49,701 nucleotides of DNA from Bacteroidota bacterium (GTDB lineage: Bacteria > Bacteroidota > Ignavibacteria > Tepidaquicellales > Tepidaquicellaceae). Where the stretch lies: contig JAFDZQ010000098.1 of the NCBI GenBank assembly GCA_018266895.1, forward strand, positions 1 to 49,701, written 5' to 3'. The position numbers and the translations under genes are program-made. How positions within the stretch are numbered: position 1 is the first letter of the stretch; each line of letters starts with the position of its first letter. The notes under the pieces were generated by a model. That model saw nothing but the letters and a program-made list of their open reading frames with translations, did no database searches and had not been told where the DNA came from. Shown piece after piece: positions 8,666-17,297 of the stretch.

Positions 8666-11320
8666 ATGAGTGAAATCCCCAAGAACTATGATTTTACAAA
8701 TTCGGAATTGAAATGGCAGAAATTCTGGAATGACAGTAAGATTTATGAATCACATCCGGTTAAAGACAAACCAAAATTTTCTGTTGTTATTCCTCCACCT
8801 AATGTAACGGGTATTCTTCATTTTGGTCATATTTTGAATAATACAATTCAGGACATTTATTGCAGGTGGAAAAGAATGCGCGGTTATGAAGTCTGCTGGG
8901 TTCCCGGAATGGATCACGCCGGTATAGCTACTCAAATGGTCGTGGAAAATGAATTGTCTAAAAATAATCTGACCAAACATGATCTTGGCAGGGAAAAATT
9001 CATTGAAATGGTTTGGGAATGGAAAGAAAAAAACGGCGGTACTATTAAAAAACAGTTAATTAAGCTTGGAGCTTCCGTAGACTGGTCAAAAGAAAGATTT
9101 ACTATGGATGAAGGTCTTTCCTCTAATGTCAGAAAAGTGTTTGTAGATCTGTACAAAAAAGGTCTCATTTACAGAGGGAACAGAATTGTTAACTGGGATC
9201 CTGTTTCCAAAACCGCAGTCAGCGATGATGAGATTTATTACGAAGAAAGGACAGATAAACTTTATTTTATCAAATATAAACTTGAAGATTCGGAAGATGT
9301 TCTTACCGTAGCTACTACCAGACCTGAAACATTATTCGGAGATACTGCTGTAGCAGTGAATCCTAAAGATAAAAGATATAACAAATATAAAAATAAGAAC
9401 GTTATATTGCCTTTCCTTAATAAAATTATACCTATAATCGAAGACGATTATGTTGAGATTGAATTTGGAACCGGTGTATTAAAAATCACTCCGGCTCACG
9501 ATATAAATGATTTTGAAGTTGGTCAAAGACATAATCTTGAAGCGGTAACTGTCTTAACAAAAGACTCAAAATTAAATGAAAATACAGGCGAATTTGCAGG
9601 ACTTGAAATCAGTGAAGCTCGGACAAAGATTCTTGAAAGACTTAAGGAACTGAATCTTTTAGTGAAAGTAGAAGATTTCACTCATAATATTGCTTTCTCA
9701 GACAGAACAAAAGCAGTAATTGAACCATATCTTTCGGAACAATGGTTTGTAAATATGAAAAAGCTTGCTGAGCCGGCTATTGAAGTTGTTAAAAACGGCT
9801 CTGTTAAATTCTATCCTGAGAGATATTACAAAGTTTATTTCCATTGGATGAATAATATTAGAGACTGGTGTATTTCAAGGCAGCTGTGGTGGGGACATCA
9901 GATACCTATCTGGTATCACAAAACTACTGGAGAAATTTATTGCGAAGTTAACGAACCTGCAGATATTGAAAACTGGAATAAGGATGAAGATGTCCTGGAT
10001 ACCTGGTTTTCTTCCTGGCTGTGGCCGCTTAGTGTCTTTGGATGGGATAATTCAGAAAAAGATCTGAATAATAAATACCTGAATTATTATTATCCTACTG
10101 ATTTTCTCTCTACAGCTCCTGAAATTATCTTTTTATGGGTTGCGAGAATGATCATGGCGGGGATGGAATATATGAAGCAGATTCCTTTTAAAGAAGTATA
10201 TTTTCACTCGACTGTCAGAGATGGTGAGGGAGTGAAAATGTCAAAAACGCTTGGGAATTATTCTGATGCTATAGAATTAATGGATAAATACGGAACTGAT
10301 GCTTTGAGATTTACAATAGTATATCTTGCGCCTCTGGGAAATGATGTATTGTTCGATGAAGATAAAACTCAAATCGGCAGAAATTTCGTTACAAAACTCT
10401 GGAATGCCGGAAGATTTATTCTGATGACTCAGGAAAAGACTGAAAATTCTCATATTCCCGGCAATAAGATATATGAAAAAGATCTGACGGATAAATGGAT
10501 AGAAAGCAGATTCAATTCGGCTTTATTGAATGCTGAAAAATATCTTAACGAATACAGGTTAAATGAATATGTGAAAGTCATTTATAATTTTGTATGGAGT
10601 GATTTTTGCGATTGGTATATTGAATTAATGAAAATTAAAATAAGCGATTTAAACTCTGCGGGCGCATTAAAAATTATAGATACTTCAATTCAATACTATG
10701 AAAATATTCTGAAAATTCTTAATCCGGTTATTCCTTACGTAACCGAAGAGCTCTGGCATATACTGGATGAAAACAGAGACAATAAAAGTATATCTCTTGA
10801 AAGTATTATATCCTGCGATGTATCAAAAATTAATCCGGAAGTTGAAGCTAAATTTGAAAAGTTAAAGGAATATGTAACCGGAATCAGAAATTTAAAATCT
10901 GAACAGGGAATTCCTTCTTCAAAAAAATGTAGGATCTTATCATATTCTCTTTATGATGAGGAAATTAATTTATTAAACGAATTTGAGGAATACATAAAAA
11001 AACTTTGTAACCTTGAACATTTTTCTGCAATTAATGATAAGAGTAAAATTAATACTGATGAAAATGAATTTGCGGTTAAGGTAATAAATAAATCCGAACT
11101 GTATTTATCGCTTGATGGCGTTCTTGATAAAGAAAAGCAAATTGAGAAAGCACAAAAAGAAATAAAGAATCTGGAAAAATATATTGATAGTCTGGAAAAA
11201 AAATTATCCAATGAAACTTTCATGGCGAAGGCTTCACCGGATGTTGTTAAATCAGAAAAGCAGAAGTACAATGATTCTAAAGAGAAACTTGGAAAATTAC
11301 TTAGTCTTACCGGCAAATAA
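8666..11320 (+). CDS. valS: Valine-tRNA ligase
   Basis: Class I aminoacyl-tRNA synthetase charging tRNA-Val. Over 884 residues it shows PPPNVTGxLHFGH (HIGH variant at 52-55), the GMDHAGIATQ block, the editing domain around TVATTRPETLFGDTAVAV (about 214-231), DTWFSSWLWP, and KMSKT at 524-528. The anticodon-binding domain follows, then a C-terminal ValS coiled-coil arm (about 815-884, rich in Lys/Glu heptads). Length is normal. The ATG at 8666 directly follows the parA stop; an AAGGAA purine tract about 10 nt upstream lies inside parA, suggesting translational coupling. It converges on arginase with an 11-bp gap. Confidence 0.98.
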   Translation: MSEIPKNYDFTNSELKWQKFWNDSKIYESHPVKDKPKFSVVIPPPNVTGILHFGHILNNTIQDIYCRWKRMRGYEVCWVPGMDHAGIATQMVVENELSKNNLTKHDLGREKFIEMVWEWKEKNGGTIKKQLIKLGASVDWSKERFTMDEGLSSNVRKVFVDLYKKGLIYRGNRIVNWDPVSKTAVSDDEIYYEERTDKLYFIKYKLEDSEDVLTVATTRPETLFGDTAVAVNPKDKRYNKYKNKNVILPFLNKIIPIIEDDYVEIEFGTGVLKITPAHDINDFEVGQRHNLEAVTVLTKDSKLNENTGEFAGLEISEARTKILERLKELNLLVKVEDFTHNIAFSDRTKAVIEPYLSEQWFVNMKKLAEPAIEVVKNGSVKFYPERYYKVYFHWMNNIRDWCISRQLWWGHQIPIWYHKTTGEIYCEVNEPADIENWNKDEDVLDTWFSSWLWPLSVFGWDNSEKDLNNKYLNYYYPTDFLSTAPEIIFLWVARMIMAGMEYMKQIPFKEVYFHSTVRDGEGVKMSKTLGNYSDAIELMDKYGTDALRFTIVYLAPLGNDVLFDEDKTQIGRNFVTKLWNAGRFILMTQEKTENSHIPGNKIYEKDLTDKWIESRFNSALLNAEKYLNEYRLNEYVKVIYNFVWSDFCDWYIELMKIKISDLNSAGALKIIDTSIQYYENILKILNPVIPYVTEELWHILDENRDNKSISLESIISCDVSKINPEVEAKFEKLKEYVTGIRNLKSEQGIPSSKKCRILSYSLYDEEINLLNEFEEYIKKLCNLEHFSAINDKSKINTDENEFAVKVINKSELYLSLDGVLDKEKQIEKAQKEIKNLEKYIDSLEKKLSNETFMAKASPDVVKSEKQKYNDSKEKLGKLLSLTGK

Positions 11321-11331
11321 TTTCTGATATT

Positions 11332-12267
11332 CTAATTGTAAAGTGTATTTTTACCGAGTGCTGATACAATCAGTTCAGTAGCCAGATATGCAGTTTTATT
11401 TTTGTTGTCAAGAATCGGATTAACTTCAAGAATTTCAAGCGAATTCATGCATCCGCAATCAGCAACCATTTCCATCAGCAGCTGGGATTCTCTGTAAGTA
11501 AGTCCTCCGGGAACGGGTGTACCAACGCCCTCCGCAAAATCAGGATCAATCCCGTCCATGTCAAAGCTGATGTGAATATAATCAACTTTGTTTTTAAAGT
11601 CAGAAAGTACTTTTGCAATTATTCTGTGAATTCCCAGTTTATCTATTTCTGTCATTGTGTGAACAGTCAGATTCATGTCTTTAATGTTCTTAGACTCAAG
11701 AAAATCAACATCACGAATACCTATCAGAGCAACATTTTCAACTTTTACTTTCGGAGAAAATCCGTTTATATGCGTTAATCTTTTATTCCCTAAACCCAGT
11801 GCAACTGCCAGAGGCATTCCGTGTATGTTTCCTGATGGTGTGGTTGATTCAGTGTTCATATCTGCATGAGCGTCAATCCATACTATGCCGAGAGTTTTGT
11901 TTTTCTTTCTGCAGTAATTCGATATTCCCGCAATTGAACCGATTGCGGTTGAATGATCTCCTCCTATGATTAAGGGGAAATAGTTCTTGTTTAATAGCGT
12001 TTCTACTTTGCCGGCAAGAATTTTAGAAGTTTTTTCAATTTCGGGTAAATATTTTAAGCTGGTATTTTTTATTCTTTGTGTTTCTGAAATCTGAATGTCA
12101 ATGTCACCGAAATCCGTTACCTTATATCCCAGATGTTCTAACTTTTCCTGCAGATTTGCATATCTGATTGCAGAAGGTCCCATATCAACGCCTCTTCTGT
12201 CAGCTCCAAGGTCCATTGGAAACCCTATAAGACCTATTTTTTGATTTAACTTTTTATTTGTTATCAT
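11332..12267 (-). CDS. rocF: Arginase
   Basis: Manganese ureohydrolase converting L-arginine to L-ornithine and urea. Ligand motifs are complete: GGDHS (His105), DAHAD (Asp132, His134, Asp136) and SFDMDGIDP (Asp236, Asp238). The N-terminal IGFPMDLGADRRGVDMGPS and the TTPSGNIHGMP segment are arginase hallmarks and separate it from agmatinase. At 311 residues it is typical. The gene is monocistronic, convergent with valS and divergent from the thioesterase. Urease or ornithine-using genes are not in view. A pyruvoyl arginine decarboxylase 25 kb away competes for the same substrate. Confidence 0.93.
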   Translation of the reverse strand: MITNKKLNQKIGLIGFPMDLGADRRGVDMGPSAIRYANLQEKLEHLGYKVTDFGDIDIQISETQRIKNTSLKYLPEIEKTSKILAGKVETLLNKNYFPLIIGGDHSTAIGSIAGISNYCRKKNKTLGIVWIDAHADMNTESTTPSGNIHGMPLAVALGLGNKRLTHINGFSPKVKVENVALIGIRDVDFLESKNIKDMNLTVHTMTEIDKLGIHRIIAKVLSDFKNKVDYIHISFDMDGIDPDFAEGVGTPVPGGLTYRESQLLMEMVADCGCMNSLEILEVNPILDNKNKTAYLATELIVSALGKNTLYN

Positions 12268-12280
12268 ATTTAAATATAAC

Positions 12281-12293
12281 TAACTGTCAGTTA
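12281..12293. promoter_or_regulatory. Short palindrome between divergent arginase and thioesterase
   Basis: TAACTG-T-CAGTTA is a perfect 6-bp inverted repeat around one base, in the 100-bp spacer between two divergent genes and 14 bp from the arginase start. It follows an ATATTTAAATAT self-complementary stretch that covers that start codon. It does not resemble an ARG box. The operator role is only a possibility. Confidence 0.2.
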
Positions 12294-12367
12294 ATTATTA
12301 AGTAAGTAAATTGTTACTATTGAATTTATTTTCCTATTATTCTATTTTGAATTATTAATTATACTGA

Positions 12368-12820
12368 TTGAACAGATTTAATTTTAAACATTCTGTTAAG
12401 GTACGTGTGAGAACTTATGATGTTGATTCTCAGGGCATTGTACACAATATGAATTATCTGAAATATTTTGAAATGGGAAGAATTGAATACAGAAGAAATC
12501 TCGGCTACAAAATGTTACCTTCGGGAATTTTTGATGATGGTCTGAAAGTAGTTGTTGTACATAATACAATCGATTATAAATCTTTTTCTTATCTTGACGA
12601 TATTCTTATTGTGTTTACTAAAATAAGCTGGATCAGAAATTCCAGTTTTTGTTTTGAACAAATGATAACTGATGAATCTGAAGACAGAATAGTCTGTTCG
12701 GGAAAGGGGATTCTGGTTAATCTGAATGACAGAAATGAACCTGAAACATTAAGCAGTAAATTTATAAGCGAAATAGAAAATTTCGAAAATCAAATTGTAA
12801 AAATTCATAATGAAAATTAA
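12368..12820 (+). CDS. Acyl-CoA thioesterase of the 4HBT hot-dog family (YbgC/FadM-like)
   Basis: A 150-residue single hot-dog domain protein. The family signature is near the N-terminus: VRVRTYDVDSQGIVHNMNY then LKYFEMGRIEYRR, where the D-x-x-G-x-V-(Y/H)-x-x-x-Y pattern carries the catalytic Asp. Members hydrolyse acyl-CoA thioesters; the acyl chain used here cannot be told. The only start ahead of the conserved block is TTG at 12368. The gene overlaps the next one by 11 nt (its stop lies inside the next gene's first codons), which implies coupled translation even though that partner is an exported lipoprotein. Confidence 0.9.
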   Translation: MNRFNFKHSVKVRVRTYDVDSQGIVHNMNYLKYFEMGRIEYRRNLGYKMLPSGIFDDGLKVVVVHNTIDYKSFSYLDDILIVFTKISWIRNSSFCFEQMITDESEDRIVCSGKGILVNLNDRNEPETLSSKFISEIENFENQIVKIHNEN

Positions 12821-14306
12821 AAAAAGATCGCCTTATTTATTTATAATTGTAACAGCTTCCTTTTATTTTTTTACTGTATTTTTCCAGTCGTGCGAGCAGG
12901 AATTTTCAAATCCCGTAAATTCCGATTTACAGTTTCCGCAGGAAATCGAATCAATATTTAATACTCCTTATTCAACCAGTAATATAACTTGCAATACTCC
13001 TTCCTGTCATTCAGGAAACAATCCGGCAAGTAACCTCGATTTAACCAATTGGATTAAAACAATGAACGGATCCAGAAATGGCACCATGATAATTCCGTAT
13101 AACGGATTCTGGTCTCATATGATTTCAGTCCTTAATAATGATACGGTATATGCTCCCGTAACAACAGTAACTCTTCCGGAATATCATAAAATTGAGCATC
13201 AGAAAGTTTCTGTCATAATGAACTGGATAAATGAAGGAGCAAAGAATAAAGAAGGGCAAACGGCATTTACAAACGTATCTGCTACTGAAAAAGGTTTTAT
13301 AACAAATCAGCAGGCAGATGTTGTTACAGTTTTAAAGACAAATGACAAATTAGTTACAAGAATGATTCCTGTAGGAGGCAGATCAGGCATATTGGATTCA
13401 CCGCATTATATTACATTAAGTCCCGATAAAAGATTTTTTTACGTAAGTCTGATACAGGAAGGTTATATTGAAAAATTCGATGTTAATGTAGATTACCCAT
13501 TTACTAAAACTGACAGGATCCAGGCAGGGTTAAATCCTGCTCACATAGCAATTTCCGGTGACGGAAGCACAGGCTATGTAACTAATTTTGATGCAAGTGG
13601 AACTGAAAGGATGGTAAGAAAATTCAGTACTAATCCTATGCAGATAACAGATACGGTCACAGATATAAAAATGAAAGCTCCGCACGGAATGGCAATTTCC
13701 AATAATGGTCAGTTTCTGTATGTAACCTCTCAACTTGGAGAATATATTTTTAAAATCAATCTTGGCAGTTTTGAAATTGAATTATCTCAACCGATTGATC
13801 CTTCCGTTCCTCCGACAGGAAACGGTACCGGATTGTTTAAGCCTTATCAGGCTGTTTTATCACCGGATAACAGTTTGCTTTATGTATCTTGCGTTTCTTC
13901 AAACCAGGTAAGAGTTTATAATACATCAGATCTGACACCTGCAACCGGCAATTCAATCATTCAGGTAGGAGCAAATCCTCTTTTAATGAAATTCACCAAT
14001 GACGGAAATTATTTGTTTGTTTGCAACAGAAATAGTAACTCAGTTACTGTAATAAGAGGATCTGACAGGACAGTTGCAGCTACTATTGACAGCGTCGGAA
14101 TTCAGCCTCACGGGGTTGATTTTACTTCTGACGGTCAATATGCAGTTATTGCCTGTGAAACGCTGAGTGGTTTTGACGGACATCATCCTACAGTGGGCAG
14201 CAATAAATTCGGGGTATCAAGAATTATAAATACTGCTTTGTTTCAGCTTTTGCCTGATAAACTGGAAATGGGACCATTTCCAGCCGGTATAGCGATAATA
14301 AAATAA
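12810..14306 (+). CDS. Lipoprotein with CX4CH cytochrome-like domain and YVTN/lactonase-type beta-propeller
   Basis: A 498-residue exported protein. The N-terminus has basic residues, a hydrophobic run and FFQSC, a likely lipobox with Cys28. The next region (about 40-155) looks like a small cytochrome c domain with a wider-than-usual heme motif, C-N-T-P-S-C-H (Cys61, Cys66, His67), followed by SGNNPASNLDL and ending in VIMNWINEGA, a typical last-helix pattern. From about 165 on, repeated units of the type SPDNSLLYVSC and SNNGQFLYVTS mark a seven-bladed YVTN-like propeller. An electron-transfer or sensing role at the envelope is possible; covalent heme is inferred only. Confidence 0.82.
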   Translation: MKIKKRSPYLFIIVTASFYFFTVFFQSCEQEFSNPVNSDLQFPQEIESIFNTPYSTSNITCNTPSCHSGNNPASNLDLTNWIKTMNGSRNGTMIIPYNGFWSHMISVLNNDTVYAPVTTVTLPEYHKIEHQKVSVIMNWINEGAKNKEGQTAFTNVSATEKGFITNQQADVVTVLKTNDKLVTRMIPVGGRSGILDSPHYITLSPDKRFFYVSLIQEGYIEKFDVNVDYPFTKTDRIQAGLNPAHIAISGDGSTGYVTNFDASGTERMVRKFSTNPMQITDTVTDIKMKAPHGMAISNNGQFLYVTSQLGEYIFKINLGSFEIELSQPIDPSVPPTGNGTGLFKPYQAVLSPDNSLLYVSCVSSNQVRVYNTSDLTPATGNSIIQVGANPLLMKFTNDGNYLFVCNRNSNSVTVIRGSDRTVAATIDSVGIQPHGVDFTSDGQYAVIACETLSGFDGHHPTVGSNKFGVSRIINTALFQLLPDKLEMGPFPAGIAIIK

Positions 14307-14331
14307 ATTTAATTAAAAACGGATTCGGATT

Positions 14332-15225
14332 TTATTTTGCGAGTAACATTTTTCTTACTTCTGTTTTTTCCGGTGTCTTTATTCTGTAAAAATAAATTCC
14401 ACTTGGAAATTCGGATGCATTAAAATCAACTGAATGCTGACCTGAATCCTGGTTTTGGTCAACAAGAATCTGTACCTGTCTTCCCAGTCTGTCATAAACT
14501 GAAATAGTCACATATGTTGCTTGCGGAAGATTGTAAGAAATTGTTGTAATGGGATTAAACGGATTTGGGAAATTATTCGCTTTAAAATAAGATTCTTTAG
14601 ATGTGCTGTTGTTAAAATCGTTGCTAAGAGCTTCCTTGTTTGGTATTTCCGATATCAGTGCAATTCCTGATTCGAATTTAGATTTTTTGTAATTTTTACC
14701 TGCTTCAAAATCCATTTGAATGCCATAAATATTTTCCTCAGTTACTTCAATATTATCATTGAATTTAGATATAATTTCAAAATTTTCCTGATCCAGCTTT
14801 ATTTTAATTTCCTTCCAGCCTTCAAAATTCATAGATACCGGTTTTGATGAAAGCATTATATCCTGATCGGAATTGAATAAACTGTTATTATCCGCATCAT
14901 ACAATAAATTTATCTTTACGAAAGCATCATTATTTACACCCTTTAACATTATATTAACATAATTTCCGGCTGTAAACATATAAGACTTTTTTAATAATAT
15001 TTTTCCTATATATCCATTTCCATTTATATCATTATTTGTGTAAATATCAGCATAGCCATTTTCTTTATTGTCTTCCTGATGCGAATACTTCATTTCTACT
15101 CCTCCCCAGATCCATCCCGGAAGAGATTTTAAAGAAAAATCATCTACAATTATACCCTGACTAAATCCCGAATTATAAATGAACACAGATAATATAAATA
15201 TAAGAACTGCTTGAATTCTTTTCAT
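14332..15225 (-). CDS. Secreted protein with type IX sorting domain
   Basis: A 297-residue exported protein. A signal peptide spans about residues 1-22 (hydrophobic core, then GFSQG). The cargo (about 24-205) is beta-rich; its VDDFSLKSLPGWIWGG opening and the GWKEIKIKLD stretch resemble carbohydrate-binding jelly-roll domains, but the match is too loose to name. Residues about 213-297 are a Por-type sorting domain: NNFPNPFNP, VTISVYDRLGRQ, FPSGIYFYRIK and the end RKMLLAK. It converges on the propeller gene with 25 nt between stops, and lies 32 nt downstream of the next small sorting-domain gene. Confidence 0.87.
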   Translation of the reverse strand: MKRIQAVLIFILSVFIYNSGFSQGIIVDDFSLKSLPGWIWGGVEMKYSHQEDNKENGYADIYTNNDINGNGYIGKILLKKSYMFTAGNYVNIMLKGVNNDAFVKINLLYDADNNSLFNSDQDIMLSSKPVSMNFEGWKEIKIKLDQENFEIISKFNDNIEVTEENIYGIQMDFEAGKNYKKSKFESGIALISEIPNKEALSNDFNNSTSKESYFKANNFPNPFNPITTISYNLPQATYVTISVYDRLGRQVQILVDQNQDSGQHSVDFNASEFPSGIYFYRIKTPEKTEVRKMLLAK

Positions 15226-15257
15226 TTTAAACCGAAACTAAATTTCTGAAAAATTGA

Positions 15258-15653
15258 TTATTTAATTAAAGTCATACGCTTCACTGATGTAAAGCTGTTA
15301 ACTTGAAGTTTGTACAGATAAATACCGGCAGATAGCCCGGAAGCATCAAATTGCTTAGAATAAGTTCCTGATTCCTGATTTTCACTTACAAGAACTTTTA
15401 CAACCTGACCTACTAAATTGTAGACTTTTAAAGTTACAAATCCGCTCTGATTAATTTTGTAACTTATTATAGTTGCCGGATTAAAAGGGTTTGGAAAGTT
15501 TTGGAATAATTTGTAATCATCGTTGTTAAATGAAATAATTTTATTCTCAATACTCTCCGAAACATTAAGGTGAGTTTTAGTATTAGCATTGATATTAATA
15601 CTAATACTAAAAATCACAATAACCAGAAATATTTTTAATATGTTTTCTTTCAT
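15258..15653 (-). CDS. Minimal type IX sorting-domain protein with almost no cargo
   Basis: Only 131 residues: a signal peptide (about 1-23, ending INANT), a linker of about 22 residues, then a complete Por-type sorting domain (about 46-131) with FQNFPNPFNP, VTLKVYNLVGQ, LSAGIYLYKLQ and the end KRMTLIK. All sorting-domain landmarks are intact, so it is not a decayed 3' end. What it delivers is unclear: it may be a remnant of a larger gene whose cargo was deleted, a very short surface peptide, or a decoy for the sorting machinery. It lies upstream of and in the same orientation as the larger sorting-domain gene, 32 nt away. Confidence 0.8.
   Translation of the reverse strand: MKENILKIFLVIVIFSISININANTKTHLNVSESIENKIISFNNDDYKLFQNFPNPFNPATIISYKINQSGFVTLKVYNLVGQVVKVLVSENQESGTYSKQFDASGLSAGIYLYKLQVNSFTSVKRMTLIK
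15575..15612 (-). other. Inverted repeat inside signal-peptide codons
   Basis: TTTTAGTATTAG (15575-15586) and CTAATACTAAAA (15601-15612) are perfect 12-bp complements around a 14-nt loop that can itself pair partly. In the mRNA this hairpin spans about codons 14-27 of the small sorting-domain protein. It may arise simply from the repetitive Ser/Ile/Asn codons there. Confidence 0.45.
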
Positions 15654-15721
15654 TACACCATAAATTTATAAATAATAGTATTTAAAAGCAATATTTAAAT
15701 TTTTAAAAACAAAGTAAAGAA

Positions 15722-15745
15722 TCGGGAGGGGATTAACCCTCCCGA
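15722..15745 (-). terminator. Intrinsic terminator of htrA
   Basis: TCGGGAGGG and CCCTCCCGA form a 9-bp GC-rich stem with a 6-nt loop, starting 8 nt past the htrA stop. Reading leftward, the stem is followed by a T-rich tract (ATTCTTTACTTTGTTTTT). This is the strongest GC stem in the window and should separate htrA from the sorting-domain genes downstream. Confidence 0.85.
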
Positions 15746-15752
15746 AAGCAAA

Positions 15753-17258
15753 TTATTTTACTTCTACTGCGATAAGTCTGTTATTTCCATCGGGTGTTTT
15801 TACCTTAAATACAATTACATCTCCGACACCCTTGTTTGATATTATTGAGTTTAGCTGATCAATACTGTTTACTTTTTGCTTATCCGCTTCGACAATCACT
15901 AAATCCTGTCTTAATCCTCTGTCAAAACCTTCTGAGAATCTGTCGACTCCGCTTATATAAACACCATTATCAGTTTTAAATTTTTCTTTCATCGTTTCAG
16001 TCAGATTTGTAACTGAAATTCCGATTGATTTAAAGCTTTTTGATTCTGTTTCTGATGATGAATTATTTGGTTTTATATTTTCAGCTGTCTGTGTTGCTTT
16101 TTCTTCTCTTGGTTTTAATTTAACAACTTTTTCAATTGTGCTGCCATCACGGAATACTTTTAAGGAAACTTCGTCACCAGGATGATGAGATCCGATAATT
16201 GTCTGAAGTTCATTTGCGGCATTTACATTTTTTCCGTCCACCATTAATATTACATCACCTGTTTTTAATCCTGCTTCATCACCGGCACCTCCTGCAATTA
16301 CATCCTGGACTAACACACCTTCAGCTTTGTCAAGGCCGAGACCTTTTGCTTCTTTAATGTCTACATCTTTGATTGAAACGCCAATATATCCTCTTGATAT
16401 TTTCCCTGATTTCATTAATTCAGATGCCACAGTTTTTGCTAGGTTGATGGGAATCGCAAAACCATATCCCTGATAATATCCGTTTGTGGTTTTTATAGCT
16501 GTGTTAATTCCTATTACTGATCCGTTTATATTAACTAATGCTCCGCCACTGTTACCGGGATTAATAGCTGCATCAGTTTGTATAAAATTGTTAATGGCAT
16601 AGCTGTCGTTTCCCATTTGTATATTTCTGCCTAATGCAGAAACTATTCCTGCCGTAACTGTACTGTTTAAACCAAGCGGATTTCCAATTGCCACTACCCA
16701 TTGTCCGACCTGAACTTCATCAGAGTTTCCAACAGTTGCAACCGGCAGATCATTAGCATCAACTTTAATAACTGCTACATCTGTATTAGGATCTACTCCT
16801 ATAAGTTTAGCCGTAAATTCTCTTTTGTCCGTAAGTATGACTTTTATTCCGTTTTCTGCAGCTCCTTTTACAACATGATTATTGGTTAATATATATCCGT
16901 CTTTGCTGATAATTATACCGGACCCGCTGCCTTTGCCAGGTCCTTCTTCCGGCATTCTAAAATCCGGACCAAAATCAAAAGGGAATAAATTTTTGTTTGG
17001 CTGTTCTTTGTCACTGCCTCCGGTAGTAACTTCTATGTAGGCAACAGTCGGTGTGACTGATTTTGAAATTTCAATAAAAGCATCATTCAGACCCTGTAAT
17101 TGGGTATTTGTATTCTGAATTGGAGGAGTGGTTTTAAAGTCAACCTGTGAACTTGCAACAATTTGCTTTACATTACCAAAGTTAGCAATTAACAATCCTC
17201 CGAACGAAATTGCAACAACTAAAAGAAGTCCTGCAAAGACTATTGATTTTTTTGACAT
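15753..17258 (-). CDS. htrA: Do-family periplasmic serine protease (HtrA/DegP)
   Basis: Envelope quality-control protease and chaperone of 501 residues, held by an N-terminal membrane anchor (about 5-27). The trypsin-like catalytic triad is complete: His128 in LTNNHVVKG, Asp160 in NTDVAVIKV, and Ser237 in NPGNSGGALVN. Two PDZ domains follow (about 290-385, with GYIGVSI and GDVILMVDG; about 405-497). A low-complexity Thr/Ser/Glu linker lies between them. Translation starts at an ATG 8 nt after a clear AGGAG. The gene ends in its own terminator. Upstream, 39 nt away, is recO. Confidence 0.96.
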   Translation of the reverse strand: MSKKSIVFAGLLLVVAISFGGLLIANFGNVKQIVASSQVDFKTTPPIQNTNTQLQGLNDAFIEISKSVTPTVAYIEVTTGGSDKEQPNKNLFPFDFGPDFRMPEEGPGKGSGSGIIISKDGYILTNNHVVKGAAENGIKVILTDKREFTAKLIGVDPNTDVAVIKVDANDLPVATVGNSDEVQVGQWVVAIGNPLGLNSTVTAGIVSALGRNIQMGNDSYAINNFIQTDAAINPGNSGGALVNINGSVIGINTAIKTTNGYYQGYGFAIPINLAKTVASELMKSGKISRGYIGVSIKDVDIKEAKGLGLDKAEGVLVQDVIAGGAGDEAGLKTGDVILMVDGKNVNAANELQTIIGSHHPGDEVSLKVFRDGSTIEKVVKLKPREEKATQTAENIKPNNSSSETESKSFKSIGISVTNLTETMKEKFKTDNGVYISGVDRFSEGFDRGLRQDLVIVEADKQKVNSIDQLNSIISNKGVGDVIVFKVKTPDGNNRLIAVEVK

Positions 17259-17266
17259 TTTTAATT

Positions 17267-17271
17267 CTCCT
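17267..17271 (-). promoter_or_regulatory. Strong Shine-Dalgarno site of htrA
   Basis: AGGAG (read on the minus strand) sits 8 nt before the htrA ATG. It is notable because many genes here, including those with TTG starts, have no clear Shine-Dalgarno sequence. Confidence 0.8.
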
Positions 17272-17297
17272 GTATTAGTTTTAATTTATTTTTATGA

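Noticed and set aside
11332-12267. Agmatinase instead of arginase
   Set aside because: The N-terminal PMDLGADRRGVDMGPS and the TTPSGNIHGMP segment are arginase-type; agmatinases lack both.
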